From an uncultured Candidatus Saccharibacteria bacterium (GTDB lineage Bacteria > Patescibacteriota > Saccharimonadia > Saccharimonadales > Saccharimonadaceae), in the NCBI GenBank assembly GCA_946408595.1, contig CAMJSX010000007.1, positions 1 through 42,514 of the forward strand: 42,514 bases of DNA, in the 5' to 3' direction. The notes under the pieces were generated by a model. It searched no databases and had not been told where the DNA came from. It saw only the letters and a program-made list of their open reading frames with translations. Shown in pieces: positions 14,238 through 22,728 of this stretch; position 1 is the stretch's first letter; each line of letters starts with the position of its first letter. The translations under genes were made by a program, and so were the position numbers.

Positions 14238-17200
14238 AACAATAATCAATAATACTAAAATAGGTTTATTGTTGTTTCCATTATTATTCATTCTATCATT
14301 CTGCCAAAATGCTAATGCAGAAATGATATCAGCAGACAATCTTTATAAGATGTCACTACTGACGAGCCTAAGGACTTGCTTTGGAAACCACGCCAAAAGC
14401 CCAGTATCTTATTATGGCTTAAGTTCCTGGGAAAAATTTTTTGAAAAAAATGGGGAGGGCTACGACTTTTATAGTGATACTTCTGATGAAGTGTGGATTA
14501 CTACCCATGTAGGTAATACTTTAAAATCTACACATTCAGAAAGTCGGACAAGAGATAGTAACCTAAGCTGCGAGCAGCTATTTAAAGGATACGATGGTGA
14601 AGGGAAAGCTAAGGGGTTGCTAGATTTATTCCAGTTGCCAGCGATTAGCCCGACAACTATGAGTGCTTGGGGCTATAAGCCGGTTAATACCACCCCACCA
14701 TCTCCTTCCGATGATCCCACTACCGATGGAAGCAAAGTCAAAATAACGATAACTGATATCAAATCCTTGGATGGGAATCAGAATCCAATCACATCTGAAG
14801 GTAAAATAATATGTAGTGCAATCGAAGGCATGTCAACGGATCCGAGCAGAAATAAGTATAATTGGATACTAAATTGCGATGGCACAATAACCACAAAATA
14901 TCGTGGTGATCCATTATTCATAATAAAAGCCACTTATAATGGTCCTGGAACCGGACGTATATGGAGGGCTTCTGCTTTTGATGGCCATGTGACTCTTGAT
15001 GGAAAATACGATACTTATAAGCCTCCTTATGATTGCTATACTAAAGATGGAATAGATCAATGCAGGAAACTTAAATGGGATGAAACCTCAAATGATGCAG
15101 TGTCTAATATAATACAAGCTGCCCAAAATGTATACGCAAACGATTGGAGCTTAAAGAGTGCGCTAGAAATACTGAACGGTGATGCAGCTACTAATCAAGG
15201 CGCTGGGGGATCTCTTATTTACAGAATACGTATGATGGTGGAGAGCGTTTTCTTATCTGTATATAGTGAACCAAGTTTCAAAATTAAAGTCGAAGCCGTT
15301 ACTAATGACGCTAGTGGAGAAGAAAGTGGTGGTGACAGTGAAGTAGGCACGTTAAACTACGAGGTTATTAATGATAGGCAAACGGCTGGAGATATATTTG
15401 CTTACAATGTTAATTTCGATGAATCCCTACCGCATTTTGGTACCGAAGTAGGCGGAGTAAAATTTAAAAACTATTATTTTGATCATACCGCCAAGTATTC
15501 ACTATATTATAGATATTTACTCGAGGTAATCAATTTGTGGCCAGATGAAATAAACATTAACACTTGTAGCGAAACTAAGCCTGAAAATGGTTATTATTTT
15601 AAGAATAAGATAGACCAATGGTGCAATATTAATATCCCCGGCAAACTTACTGAAGACACATTGGGTACAAGTATACTCGATTACACATTTTCAACCGCAG
15701 AGGAAACTTCATATCAGCTTAGAAAGGGCACTTTTAAACAAGTTCTGGACTGGTTTAAGAATGAGGAATCCTATAAGGACATTCCTGAAGACGCATATGC
15801 CAATGGTCAAGTCGGAGACGACGGCGAACTAGATCCGGTAGATCCAGTAGATCCAGACCCAGATCCACAAATCACAAAGCCAACCTGCGTCAGCTCAGGT
15901 GGTGCAGGCTCGCTCGGTTGGATTATTTGTCCAGTGCTTGATTGGATGGGGAATGCTGCCGAAAGCCTATACAATAATTACGTAAAAGACGCATTGGCCG
16001 TCAAAGCAAGTTTATTTGAGGAAGAGTCTGGCATCAATAATGATGTTAAAGACGCTTGGGGGACATTCCAGAACTTTGCAAACCTAATCTTTATAATCTT
16101 GTTCCTCGTGGTGATTTTCTCGCAACTCACTGGCGTAGGAATTGATAATTATGGCATAAAAAAGATACTTCCGAAGCTAATCCTGGTGGCAGTGCTAATG
16201 AATCTTTCTTATTACATATGTTTGATATGTATAGACCTATCCAACATTGTTGGAAATGGAGTACAGTCGATATTCGATAGTTTAGGAAGCTCATTAACTA
16301 CTAAAATTACCAGCTCTAGTTCAATCGGCTCTGAGATTGGGACGACTGCACTTACCGCAGTACCAATTTTGATAGCTTTAGTAGGTGTAGGAGTAGCAAT
16401 TTGGGAGAACCCAGCGATACTTCTGACCTTGTTAGTTTCGGCGTTAGGCGTAGTTATTGCAATCTTCTTCCTCTTTATATTATTATCAGCAAGGCAAGCA
16501 GCAATCGTGGTACTTACAGTAATTTCTCCACTTGCCTTTGTATGTAACATCCTGCCAAACACTAAAAAAATGTTTGACAAATGGTTGAATGCTGGTAAAG
16601 GACTACTACTAGTTTATCCAATCTGCGGATTATTAGTGGGTGGTGGTGGCTATGTCTCAAAATTATTACTGACCGCAGGGATGGCTAAAGATCAAGGGTT
16701 TGTTAGTGCGTTTACTGCAATGTTAGTCAGCATCGTGCCACTATTCTTCTTCCCGTCAGTTCTCAAGGGTTCATTCGCAGCGCTAGGCAATATCGGTGCA
16801 AAGATTTCTGGATTTGGCGATAGGCTACGTGGCGGAGCGACAAGAGGACTTCGAAATATGGATAGATATAAACAGGCGCAGGAGCGAGGGATTGAGAGAA
16901 GAACGAGAATTAGGGCTGGTTATGATAAAAATGGCAATAAGAAGCAGGTTAATGGTCTCGGTAGGTTTATGAGGGGTGGTAGAAGACAAATGCAACGAGA
17001 GTCGCTAAAGTATCAGAAAATGATATCCGAAAGAGGTTCACTTGAGGCTACAGAAGGCGAAGACTTTATGTTGGCGACAGAAACGGCGAATGAGATGAAG
17101 AACATAGTAGCAAGTGGCGAAATAAATAATATGGGTACACTACAAACCCGATTACAAGATGCTTTAATATCTGGCAATCGCGCTAAAATTCGAGCTTATA

Positions 17201-17994
17201 CAGATGCCCTGACCGCAAAAGGTGAGGATGGGCGCGACGCAGTTAAAACTGCCTATAATAATGCCGTTAATTCTGGAAGGATGACTTCGGCATCGGCTAG
17301 AACCTTTGCAGATAATATTATGGCTAACCATGCTGCTGATTATAAAAATAATAATCGCAGTATGTTTGAGGTGGCAAGGAGTATTAATACTGGTGGGGCG
17401 TCTACGACTATAGATAGCTATATCGCATCACATGCTGCTGATTTAGCTGGGAAAGTTACATCTACCACTATCGGAAATATGGATGATAGTGCGTTCGAAG
17501 AGACCTTCGGGGGTTATCATAGTAAACCAATTATAAATGCGACCAAAGAGGTTGGTGCTGCTGCATATGCGGCGCTCCATGATCAAAACGCCAATATTAA
17601 GGCTGAGCGTAGACAGTATCTTGAGAAAATTGTTGCGGCTTCTGGCTATCGTCCTTCAGTACAAGAAGTAAACGTGGTGCAAGATTTTCAAGAAGGTAGA
17701 AGACAAGTTGAACCAGTTGATGTACGGATAGACCATGGTAGCACCTCAGATGGTAGTACTAGCGGTGGCGGTACTGGTGGAGAAGTTTCACAAGATGGTT
17801 TGATGGGAGTGCATGATAACTTTGCTGGAGAAACACATATTAACAGTGGGACTGGCAAAGTTCGTACTTATGGCCGTATGGATATGTATCCTAGAATGGA
17901 AGGCGAAAGTAGCGAAGCCTATGGCGCAAGATTAAGAATGATGAGAGAAAAGGAAGAAGAATATTTGAGAAGCCAGGGCGGTGGCCATAGTTAA
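14230..17994 (+). CDS. Large VirB6/TrbL-like type IV secretion membrane protein
   Basis: A 1254-residue protein. A signal peptide (cleavage near residue 31, QNANA-EM) is followed by an extracytoplasmic region of about 550 residues with several Cys. A polytopic core (about 615-860) holds roughly six to seven helices, starting NLIFIILFLVVIFSQLTG and including ARQAAIVVLTVISPLAFVCN and LLLVYPICGLLVGGGG. A cytoplasmic tail of about 390 residues (Arg-rich, then Gly/Ser-rich) ends the protein. The helical core and position of the SPLAF segment fit TrbL/VirB6 proteins of conjugation-type machines, which are known in Saccharibacteria. The large outer domain is unusual for VirB6. No ATPase (VirB4) or coupling protein lies in this window. 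Confidence 0.7.
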   Translation: MNKTIINNTKIGLLLFPLLFILSFCQNANAEMISADNLYKMSLLTSLRTCFGNHAKSPVSYYGLSSWEKFFEKNGEGYDFYSDTSDEVWITTHVGNTLKSTHSESRTRDSNLSCEQLFKGYDGEGKAKGLLDLFQLPAISPTTMSAWGYKPVNTTPPSPSDDPTTDGSKVKITITDIKSLDGNQNPITSEGKIICSAIEGMSTDPSRNKYNWILNCDGTITTKYRGDPLFIIKATYNGPGTGRIWRASAFDGHVTLDGKYDTYKPPYDCYTKDGIDQCRKLKWDETSNDAVSNIIQAAQNVYANDWSLKSALEILNGDAATNQGAGGSLIYRIRMMVESVFLSVYSEPSFKIKVEAVTNDASGEESGGDSEVGTLNYEVINDRQTAGDIFAYNVNFDESLPHFGTEVGGVKFKNYYFDHTAKYSLYYRYLLEVINLWPDEININTCSETKPENGYYFKNKIDQWCNINIPGKLTEDTLGTSILDYTFSTAEETSYQLRKGTFKQVLDWFKNEESYKDIPEDAYANGQVGDDGELDPVDPVDPDPDPQITKPTCVSSGGAGSLGWIICPVLDWMGNAAESLYNNYVKDALAVKASLFEEESGINNDVKDAWGTFQNFANLIFIILFLVVIFSQLTGVGIDNYGIKKILPKLILVAVLMNLSYYICLICIDLSNIVGNGVQSIFDSLGSSLTTKITSSSSIGSEIGTTALTAVPILIALVGVGVAIWENPAILLTLLVSALGVVIAIFFLFILLSARQAAIVVLTVISPLAFVCNILPNTKKMFDKWLNAGKGLLLVYPICGLLVGGGGYVSKLLLTAGMAKDQGFVSAFTAMLVSIVPLFFFPSVLKGSFAALGNIGAKISGFGDRLRGGATRGLRNMDRYKQAQERGIERRTRIRAGYDKNGNKKQVNGLGRFMRGGRRQMQRESLKYQKMISERGSLEATEGEDFMLATETANEMKNIVASGEINNMGTLQTRLQDALISGNRAKIRAYTDALTAKGEDGRDAVKTAYNNAVNSGRMTSASARTFADNIMANHAADYKNNNRSMFEVARSINTGGASTTIDSYIASHAADLAGKVTSTTIGNMDDSAFEETFGGYHSKPIINATKEVGAAAYAALHDQNANIKAERRQYLEKIVAASGYRPSVQEVNVVQDFQEGRRQVEPVDVRIDHGSTSDGSTSGGGTGGEVSQDGLMGVHDNFAGETHINSGTGKVRTYGRMDMYPRMEGESSEAYGARLRMMREKEEEYLRSQGGGHS

Positions 17995-17999
17995 AAGTA

Positions 18000-18782
18000 C
18001 TATTTAGCAGCCTGAATAACGTGTTCAAAAAGGCAGGTGACGGTGAGGGGACCGACACCTCCTTTTATTGGTGTAATAGCTTTTAAATCGGTGCGGGCAC
18101 GTACTTCATCAGAAGCATCGCCCTTCAAGACACCATCTTCAGAGGCAGTACCAGCATCAACAAGAGTGGCGCCGGGTTTTAACATAGAACTAGAAATCAA
18201 CCCCGGAACGCCCGTGGCAGTAATGATTATATCATACTGCTTAAGGTTTGTCAAGTCATCACCGCGATGAAAAAGGGAAACATCGAACCCAGAGTTAGAA
18301 AACATCTTAAAAAGCGGTGCACCAACTAGCTTGCCACGACCAACAATCGCAATCTTGCTACCTGCAAGTGGGATATCATAACCAGAGAGTAGCCAATTGA
18401 TTGCCGTCGCCGTCGCCGAATCAAAGTCACCCTGCGCAGACAACCCGTCCACATCCTTAGACGGAGCAATCAAATTAGTCAGCTCGTCAGTTTTCTCCTT
18501 TTCAATAATCGGTAATTGCAAAATCATTCCAGAAATCTCAGCGTCTTCATTGGCTTCGAGAATCTTGCTACGAATTTCGTCAGAATTCTGCGCCCGAAAA
18601 TCAATCACTTTCACGCCGATATCTTCGCCATATTTCATCTTGAGATTAACATACTTAGTAATCACCGGGTTGTCGCTATCACGAATAATCAGAAGCGTCG
18701 GCTTCTTTTTCATCGCCCTCACCACATGGGCCTGACGCTCTTTAATAAAACCAGCTAGTTCTTTGCCATCTAGTATTTTCAC
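18000..18782 (-). CDS. folD: Bifunctional methylenetetrahydrofolate dehydrogenase/cyclohydrolase FolD
   Basis: Interconverts methylene-, methenyl- and formyl-tetrahydrofolate. The 260-residue protein is slightly shorter than usual. It has the catalytic pair Y44/K48 (YVNLK), LQLP (88-91), KDVDG (109-113), a nucleotide-binding segment (VGRGKLVGAP) and KGGVGPLTV near the end. GTG 18782 is the start, with GGAG just upstream; it lies 7 nt after the murB stop, so murB-folD form one operon. The TAG stop at 18000 faces the VirB6-like gene tail-to-tail with only 5 nt between. Confidence 0.93.
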   Translation of the reverse strand: MKILDGKELAGFIKERQAHVVRAMKKKPTLLIIRDSDNPVITKYVNLKMKYGEDIGVKVIDFRAQNSDEIRSKILEANEDAEISGMILQLPIIEKEKTDELTNLIAPSKDVDGLSAQGDFDSATATAINWLLSGYDIPLAGSKIAIVGRGKLVGAPLFKMFSNSGFDVSLFHRGDDLTNLKQYDIIITATGVPGLISSSMLKPGATLVDAGTASEDGVLKGDASDEVRARTDLKAITPIKGGVGPLTVTCLFEHVIQAAK

Positions 18783-18789
18783 AAAACTC

Positions 18790-19827
18790 CTAACCGTTGC
18801 TTAAAAGATCAGCAATCTTTTGGCCTTGGTCGACAAGCTCAATTGGCTCTTGTTCAAGCCGATAACCAAATTTATTAAAAACAGTAGTGATGATAAAATC
18901 ACGCGTGGCGGCAAGGTCGCTAAAACTCTTTGCCGATTCATTAATCAACACTAGGGCAGCCTTATCACTGACACGAATTCCGTTATAAACTTGTCCAGCC
19001 AGACCAGCCTGTTCGATTAGCCAACCAGAATTAATCTTAATTCCATCATTGCCACGGTGAATAGGAATACCCTTTTGCGTTACAGCAAAAGTTTCCTCTT
19101 CCGTGATGTAAATATTCTTGAAAAATGAACCGGCGCTAGGAGTAGTTTTTGGATCTGGCAGCTTTTCAGCGCGAATAGCCGAGACCATTTTGCGAACATT
19201 CATCGGGGTAAAGACAGTTTCATTATGATCAAAAATGTATTTTTCGATAGAGTTATAAAACGGACGCTCCATACGGCCAGTCGTAAGTTTAAGTGAAATC
19301 GAAATTACAAAATAGCGATTTTTCTCGGTGGTATTCATCACTGATTTGCGATAAGAGAATTTAAAATCATCTTTACTCATAGTCTTGAACTCGCCAGTGG
19401 CCGAATCATACACTGAAGCCGAGACAAAAACCTTAGAAATATCTTGGCCATAAGCACCGATATTTTGAACCGGAGCGGCGCCAGCCAGACCAGGGATTTT
19501 GGAAAGAGCTTCGATGCCAGTATATTCATGCTTGCACGCGTACTCAACCACGGCATCCCATTCTGTGCCACCCATAGCAGTAATCACACCTTCTTCTTCG
19601 GTAATACCCTGCATGGCATTTTTGATAATAACGCCGTTAAAACCTTCATCATGAGCTAAAGTATTAGCCCCGCCACCAATTATAAAAGTCGGCAGTGCGC
19701 GGGATTTAGCAAAATTATAAGCGTATTCAATATCAGAATTGCTTTCCACTTCAATCACATAGCGCGCCGGACCGCCGAGCCGCATGGTAGTTAGAGTTGA
19801 TAGTGGTACATTTTCGCTAATTTTCAT
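18790..19827 (-). CDS. murB: UDP-N-acetylenolpyruvoylglucosamine reductase MurB
   Basis: Reduces UDP-GlcNAc-enolpyruvate to UDP-MurNAc in peptidoglycan synthesis, using FAD and NADPH. The 345-residue protein has the N-terminal NTLAHDEGFNG-type FAD segment with IIGGGAN, the central GLAGAAPVQNIGAYGQD, SYRKSVM with the catalytic arginine region, SAGSFFKN with the catalytic serine, and EQEPIEL with the terminal catalytic glutamate. This indicates that the organism makes its own wall precursors. ATG 19827 is preceded by TGG-TATAAT and exactly 6 nt, so the mRNA is predicted to be leaderless. Confidence 0.95.
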   Translation of the reverse strand: MKISENVPLSTLTTMRLGGPARYVIEVESNSDIEYAYNFAKSRALPTFIIGGGANTLAHDEGFNGVIIKNAMQGITEEEGVITAMGGTEWDAVVEYACKHEYTGIEALSKIPGLAGAAPVQNIGAYGQDISKVFVSASVYDSATGEFKTMSKDDFKFSYRKSVMNTTEKNRYFVISISLKLTTGRMERPFYNSIEKYIFDHNETVFTPMNVRKMVSAIRAEKLPDPKTTPSAGSFFKNIYITEEETFAVTQKGIPIHRGNDGIKINSGWLIEQAGLAGQVYNGIRVSDKAALVLINESAKSFSDLAATRDFIITTVFNKFGYRLEQEPIELVDQGQKIADLLSNG

Positions 19828-19833
19828 GGGATT

Positions 19834-19839
19834 ATTATA
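19834..19839 (-). promoter_or_regulatory. Extended -10 promoter of murB-folD
   Basis: Minus strand TGG-TATAAT, 6 nt, ATG 19827; the A of ATG falls at +1. Confidence 0.65.
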
Positions 19840-19923
19840 CCATTTTAGGTGGGGGGTTGTAAATGTGGTTGGTGTGTGCTACTAAAGGGGCGTAAAAAGG
19901 GTGAGATTTTATCAAAAATAATA

Positions 19924-19929
19924 TATAAT
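19924..19929 (+). promoter_or_regulatory. -10 element of recA
   Basis: TATAAT 19924-19929, followed by a leader with AAAGGTGA before ATG 19954. No LexA-type palindrome is visible. Confidence 0.5.
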
Positions 19930-19953
19930 AATATAAAAGAAAGGTGATACTTT

Positions 19954-20991
19954 ATGGCAAAAAAAGATGCGGTGGCAGAAAACGAGGGGGCAAAGAAAAA
20001 CGATGGGAAAAGCGAGGCTTTAAAGCTTGCAATTGCTCAAATTACCAAGCAATTCGGTGACGGCTCAATCATGAAACTGGGTGAGACGCCAAAGATGGAC
20101 GTGGAGCTTTTGCCTTCCGGGTCATTATCGCTCGATTTAGCGCTTGGCGGTGGTTATCCTAAGGGTCGTATTATTGAAATCTACGGTCCAGAATCTTCTG
20201 GCAAAACGACTTTAGCATTACATGCGATTGCTGAAATTCAAAAACAAGGCGGCCAGGCAGCCTTTATCGATGCCGAGCATGCCTTGGACCCTGCTTATGC
20301 CAAGAAAATTGGCGTGGACACGGCCAACTTACTCATTTCACAACCGGACAACGGCGAACAAGCTCTCGAAATCTGCGAAACTTTGGTTCGTTCTAACGCT
20401 GTAGATTTAATCGTGGTGGACTCCGTGGCCGCTCTTGTTCCACAAGCCGAAATTGATGGTGAAATGGGCGAAGCACAAATGGGTCTTCAAGCACGACTAA
20501 TGTCACAAGCCATGCGAAAACTCACTGGCATTATTTCTAAATCCAAAGCTACCGTGATTTTCATCAACCAAATTCGCATGAAGATTGGTGTGATGTTTGG
20601 CAACCCCGAGACTACAACTGGCGGTAATGCTTTGAAGTTCTATGCTTCGGTCCGCATTGACATTCGTCGCATTGGCCAAATCAAGGAAGGCGACAATATT
20701 TCCGGTAACCGCACAAAGATCAAAGTGGTGAAGAATAAAATCGCTGCACCATTTAGAACAGCCGAGTTTGACATCATGTACAACGAAGGTATTTCTAAAT
20801 CTGGTGACGTACTAGACCTTGGCGTACAATACGGCATTCTAGAAAAAGCTGGTGCCTTTATCAAGTATAATGGCGAAACCCTCGGTCAAGGCCGCGAAGC
20901 CGTGAAGAAACTATTCCGTGAAAAACCAGAATTGATGGCCGAAATCGAAGCTAAAATCCGCGAAAAGGCCGCCGCAGAAGATCGGGACTAA
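19954..20991 (+). CDS. recA: Recombinase RecA
   Basis: The DNA strand-exchange ATPase. The 345-residue length is typical. Walker A GPESSGKT lies at residues 78-85, with [11 protein letters not shown] (Walker B region), [30 protein letters not shown] (L2 loop region) and [14 protein letters not shown]. The N-terminal 18 residues are a charged extension. AAAGGTGA gives a good ribosome site. It is followed closely by a Nudix gene and recX, making a recA-nudix-recX cluster. Confidence 0.98.
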   Translation: MAKKDAVAENEGAKKNDGKSEALKLAIAQITKQFGDGSIMKLGETPKMDVELLPSGSLSLDLALGGGYPKGRIIEIYGPESSGKTTLALHAIAEIQKQGGQAAFIDAEHALDPAYAKKIGVDTANLLISQPDNGEQALEICETLVRSNAVDLIVVDSVAALVPQAEIDGEMGEAQMGLQARLMSQAMRKLTGIISKSKATVIFINQIRMKIGVMFGNPETTTGGNALKFYASVRIDIRRIGQIKEGDNISGNRTKIKVVKNKIAAPFRTAEFDIMYNEGISKSGDVLDLGVQYGILEKAGAFIKYNGETLGQGREAVKKLFREKPELMAEIEAKIREKAAAEDRD

Positions 20992-20993
20992 AA

Positions 20994-21551
20994 ATGCATC
21001 ACGATGAAATGTGGCAAACCTACGCACGAAACGGCGAACCAATTGAAGGCGCCGGCTGGGATTCGGCACTAGACAATCCAGAAAAATCTGGCTCTTCAGC
21101 TATCGTAGGCGTCGCCGTAGTGTTTCTGTATCGCCGACGAGAAGATGGCGGAATCGAACTTTTATGGCAAAAACGCTCGGACAAAGTTGACCGCTATCCT
21201 GGCGATTACGATATCTCGGCGGGTGGGCACATTAATCTTGGTGAAACGGTCGTCGAGGCTGCCATTCGTGAAGCACACGAAGAAATCGGCGCTGAGATTT
21301 CGGCGGACGACCTGCAATTTATGACCATGCGACCATTCAACAAGAATCGATTTGCCTGGGTCTACATGGTGGACTGGACGGGGAAGCCAGAAACCTTTCA
21401 TTTTGACGACGACGAAGTCTCGGAAGTCAAATGGGTGCCCTTTGAAGAGACCGAATCCTTCCGCATCAAATACGCCAAAGCCCCATTTAAAAAAGATCAA
21501 TTGACTTTTGACTGTCTGACCGAATGGTTTTCACAACATGGATACATTTAA
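20994..21551 (+). CDS. Nudix hydrolase, Idi/YfcD-like
   Basis: A 185-residue protein whose complete Nudix box spans about residues 78-100 (GHINLGE, seven residues, REAHEEIG). The preceding segment (YRRREDGGIELLWQKRSDK-V) resembles Idi/YfcD-type Nudix proteins, so the substrate could be an isoprenoid or nucleoside diphosphate; the sequence does not decide. ATG 20994 begins 2 nt after the recA stop, and the gene overlaps recX by 14 nt, so it is translated as part of the recA unit. A house-cleaning role beside recombination functions is plausible but inferred. Confidence 0.85.
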   Translation: MHHDEMWQTYARNGEPIEGAGWDSALDNPEKSGSSAIVGVAVVFLYRRREDGGIELLWQKRSDKVDRYPGDYDISAGGHINLGETVVEAAIREAHEEIGAEISADDLQFMTMRPFNKNRFAWVYMVDWTGKPETFHFDDDEVSEVKWVPFEETESFRIKYAKAPFKKDQLTFDCLTEWFSQHGYI

Positions 21552-22173
21552 AATTACCAACATCAAACAAGCGGTCAAAAATCCAGAGCGGGCGAATGTT
21601 TTTGTTGATGGTAAATATGAATTTTCGCTCGATGTTACGCAGCTTTTAGATTTGAAATTAAAAGTCGGGCAGGAAATCACTTCAGGGCAGTTATCAGAAT
21701 TTAAAAAACTGTCAGAATACGGCAAGTTGTATCAACGAACTTTGGAGTGGGTTCTCTCCCGGCCACGTTCAGAAAAAGAAACCTCGGATTATTTGTATAA
21801 AAAAATCTATGAAAAGAAACTAGACAAAGAATACATTAATCAAATCATAGAAAAATTAGAAAAAAAGAATTGTTTAAACGACGAAGCGTTCGCCAAGTGG
21901 TATGTCGAAAACCGTTTTGTCAAAAAAGGAATTTCAAAGAAACGCCTGAGCCTAGAACTCGCCAAAAAAGGTATCTCACGAGAAATAGTAGAGCGTGTTT
22001 TAAAAGATTCTGGTCGCGATGAAAAAGAGGAAATCTTAAAAATCATCGCCAAAAAACGCGCACGCTATGATGATGATAAACTTATTCAGTATCTTGGTCG
22101 GCAGGGGTTTTCGTACGAGCTGGCGAAAGATCTTGTTCTTGCGTCCGGAACGGATTCACGAAATTCGGAATAA
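21538..22173 (+). CDS. recX: RecA regulator RecX
   Basis: A 211-residue, highly charged helical protein with RecX-type triple-helix repeats (LEWVLSRPRSEKETSDYLYKK, LNDEAFAKWYVENR and KKRLSLELAKKGISREIVERV, partially overlapping this description). RecX limits RecA filament growth. The position after recA supports the call. An N-terminal beta region (residues 1-60) precedes the helices. It starts inside the Nudix gene. Its last 92 bp (22082-22173) are also coding on the opposite strand, the tail of the PRC-barrel gene. Confidence 0.88.
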   Translation: MDTFKITNIKQAVKNPERANVFVDGKYEFSLDVTQLLDLKLKVGQEITSGQLSEFKKLSEYGKLYQRTLEWVLSRPRSEKETSDYLYKKIYEKKLDKEYINQIIEKLEKKNCLNDEAFAKWYVENRFVKKGISKKRLSLELAKKGISREIVERVLKDSGRDEKEEILKIIAKKRARYDDDKLIQYLGRQGFSYELAKDLVLASGTDSRNSE

Positions 22174-22690
22174 AATCTTCATGTGCAGCTTTTTTCTTAA
22201 TCACTTTTTCTTCATCTTTTACAATCACTTTATAATCGTTCACTTCTACAATTTCTTTACGCGGGATTGTTAGTTCCGGATCAGAAAAACTTTTCATTAA
22301 AGGCCGCTTCACAATGATTTGTTGAATCATGAAATCTTCGCTTGTCACAGTGAAATCAATAATTTTCCCAAGGTGAGAACCCTTCTTAGTCTCAACTCTC
22401 AAATTAATAAGGTCGAAATTCAGACCAATAATCTTGCCAATTTTAACAACATCGTCTTTTCCAACTAATTCTTCAATAGAATCAACCACGCAACCATAGC
22501 GGGAATACTCGCGGATGGATTTGGTGTCTAAAATATTCGTGTCTTTATCAGCAAGAGGACTATCAATATAAAAAGCAATAATCTTAAAAGTATTCGGGTC
22601 AACAATTGGTGCAGCAATAGTACCAATAGAACTAGCTGATTGCATGCTAAGAATTGGCGCACCGATTAAACGATTTGCGGAAACTAACAT
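22082..22690 (-). CDS. PRC-barrel domain protein
   Basis: A 202-residue protein with two PRC-barrel-like units: GAPILSMQSASSIGTIAAPI onward (about 10-75) and KIGKIIGLNFDLINLRVETK onward (about 82-160). The polar tail has EDFIPNFVNPF and ends in acidic and Thr residues. PRC-barrels act in RNA processing or as small-molecule or membrane-associated modules; no specific role is assignable. ATG 22690 is preceded by TGC-TATAAT and exactly 6 nt, so it is predicted leaderless. The last 92 bp overlap the recX 3' end in antisense. Homologues would show whether this tail is conserved or a late extension. Confidence 0.8.
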   Translation of the reverse strand: MLVSANRLIGAPILSMQSASSIGTIAAPIVDPNTFKIIAFYIDSPLADKDTNILDTKSIREYSRYGCVVDSIEELVGKDDVVKIGKIIGLNFDLINLRVETKKGSHLGKIIDFTVTSEDFMIQQIIVKRPLMKSFSDPELTIPRKEIVEVNDYKVIVKDEEKVIKKKAAHEDFIPNFVNPFRTQEQDLSPARTKTPADQDTE

Positions 22691-22696
22691 AAGTTT

Positions 22697-22702
22697 ATTA
22701 TA
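22697..22702 (-). promoter_or_regulatory. Extended -10 promoter of the PRC-barrel gene
   Basis: Minus strand TATGC-TATAAT, 6 nt, ATG 22690. Confidence 0.65.
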
Positions 22703-22728
22703 GCATACAACCAGCTGTTTAGTAGTCT

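Noticed and set aside
19861-19953. LexA/SOS box upstream of recA
   Set aside because: No GAAC-N4-GTTC or CTGT-N8-ACAG palindrome is visible.
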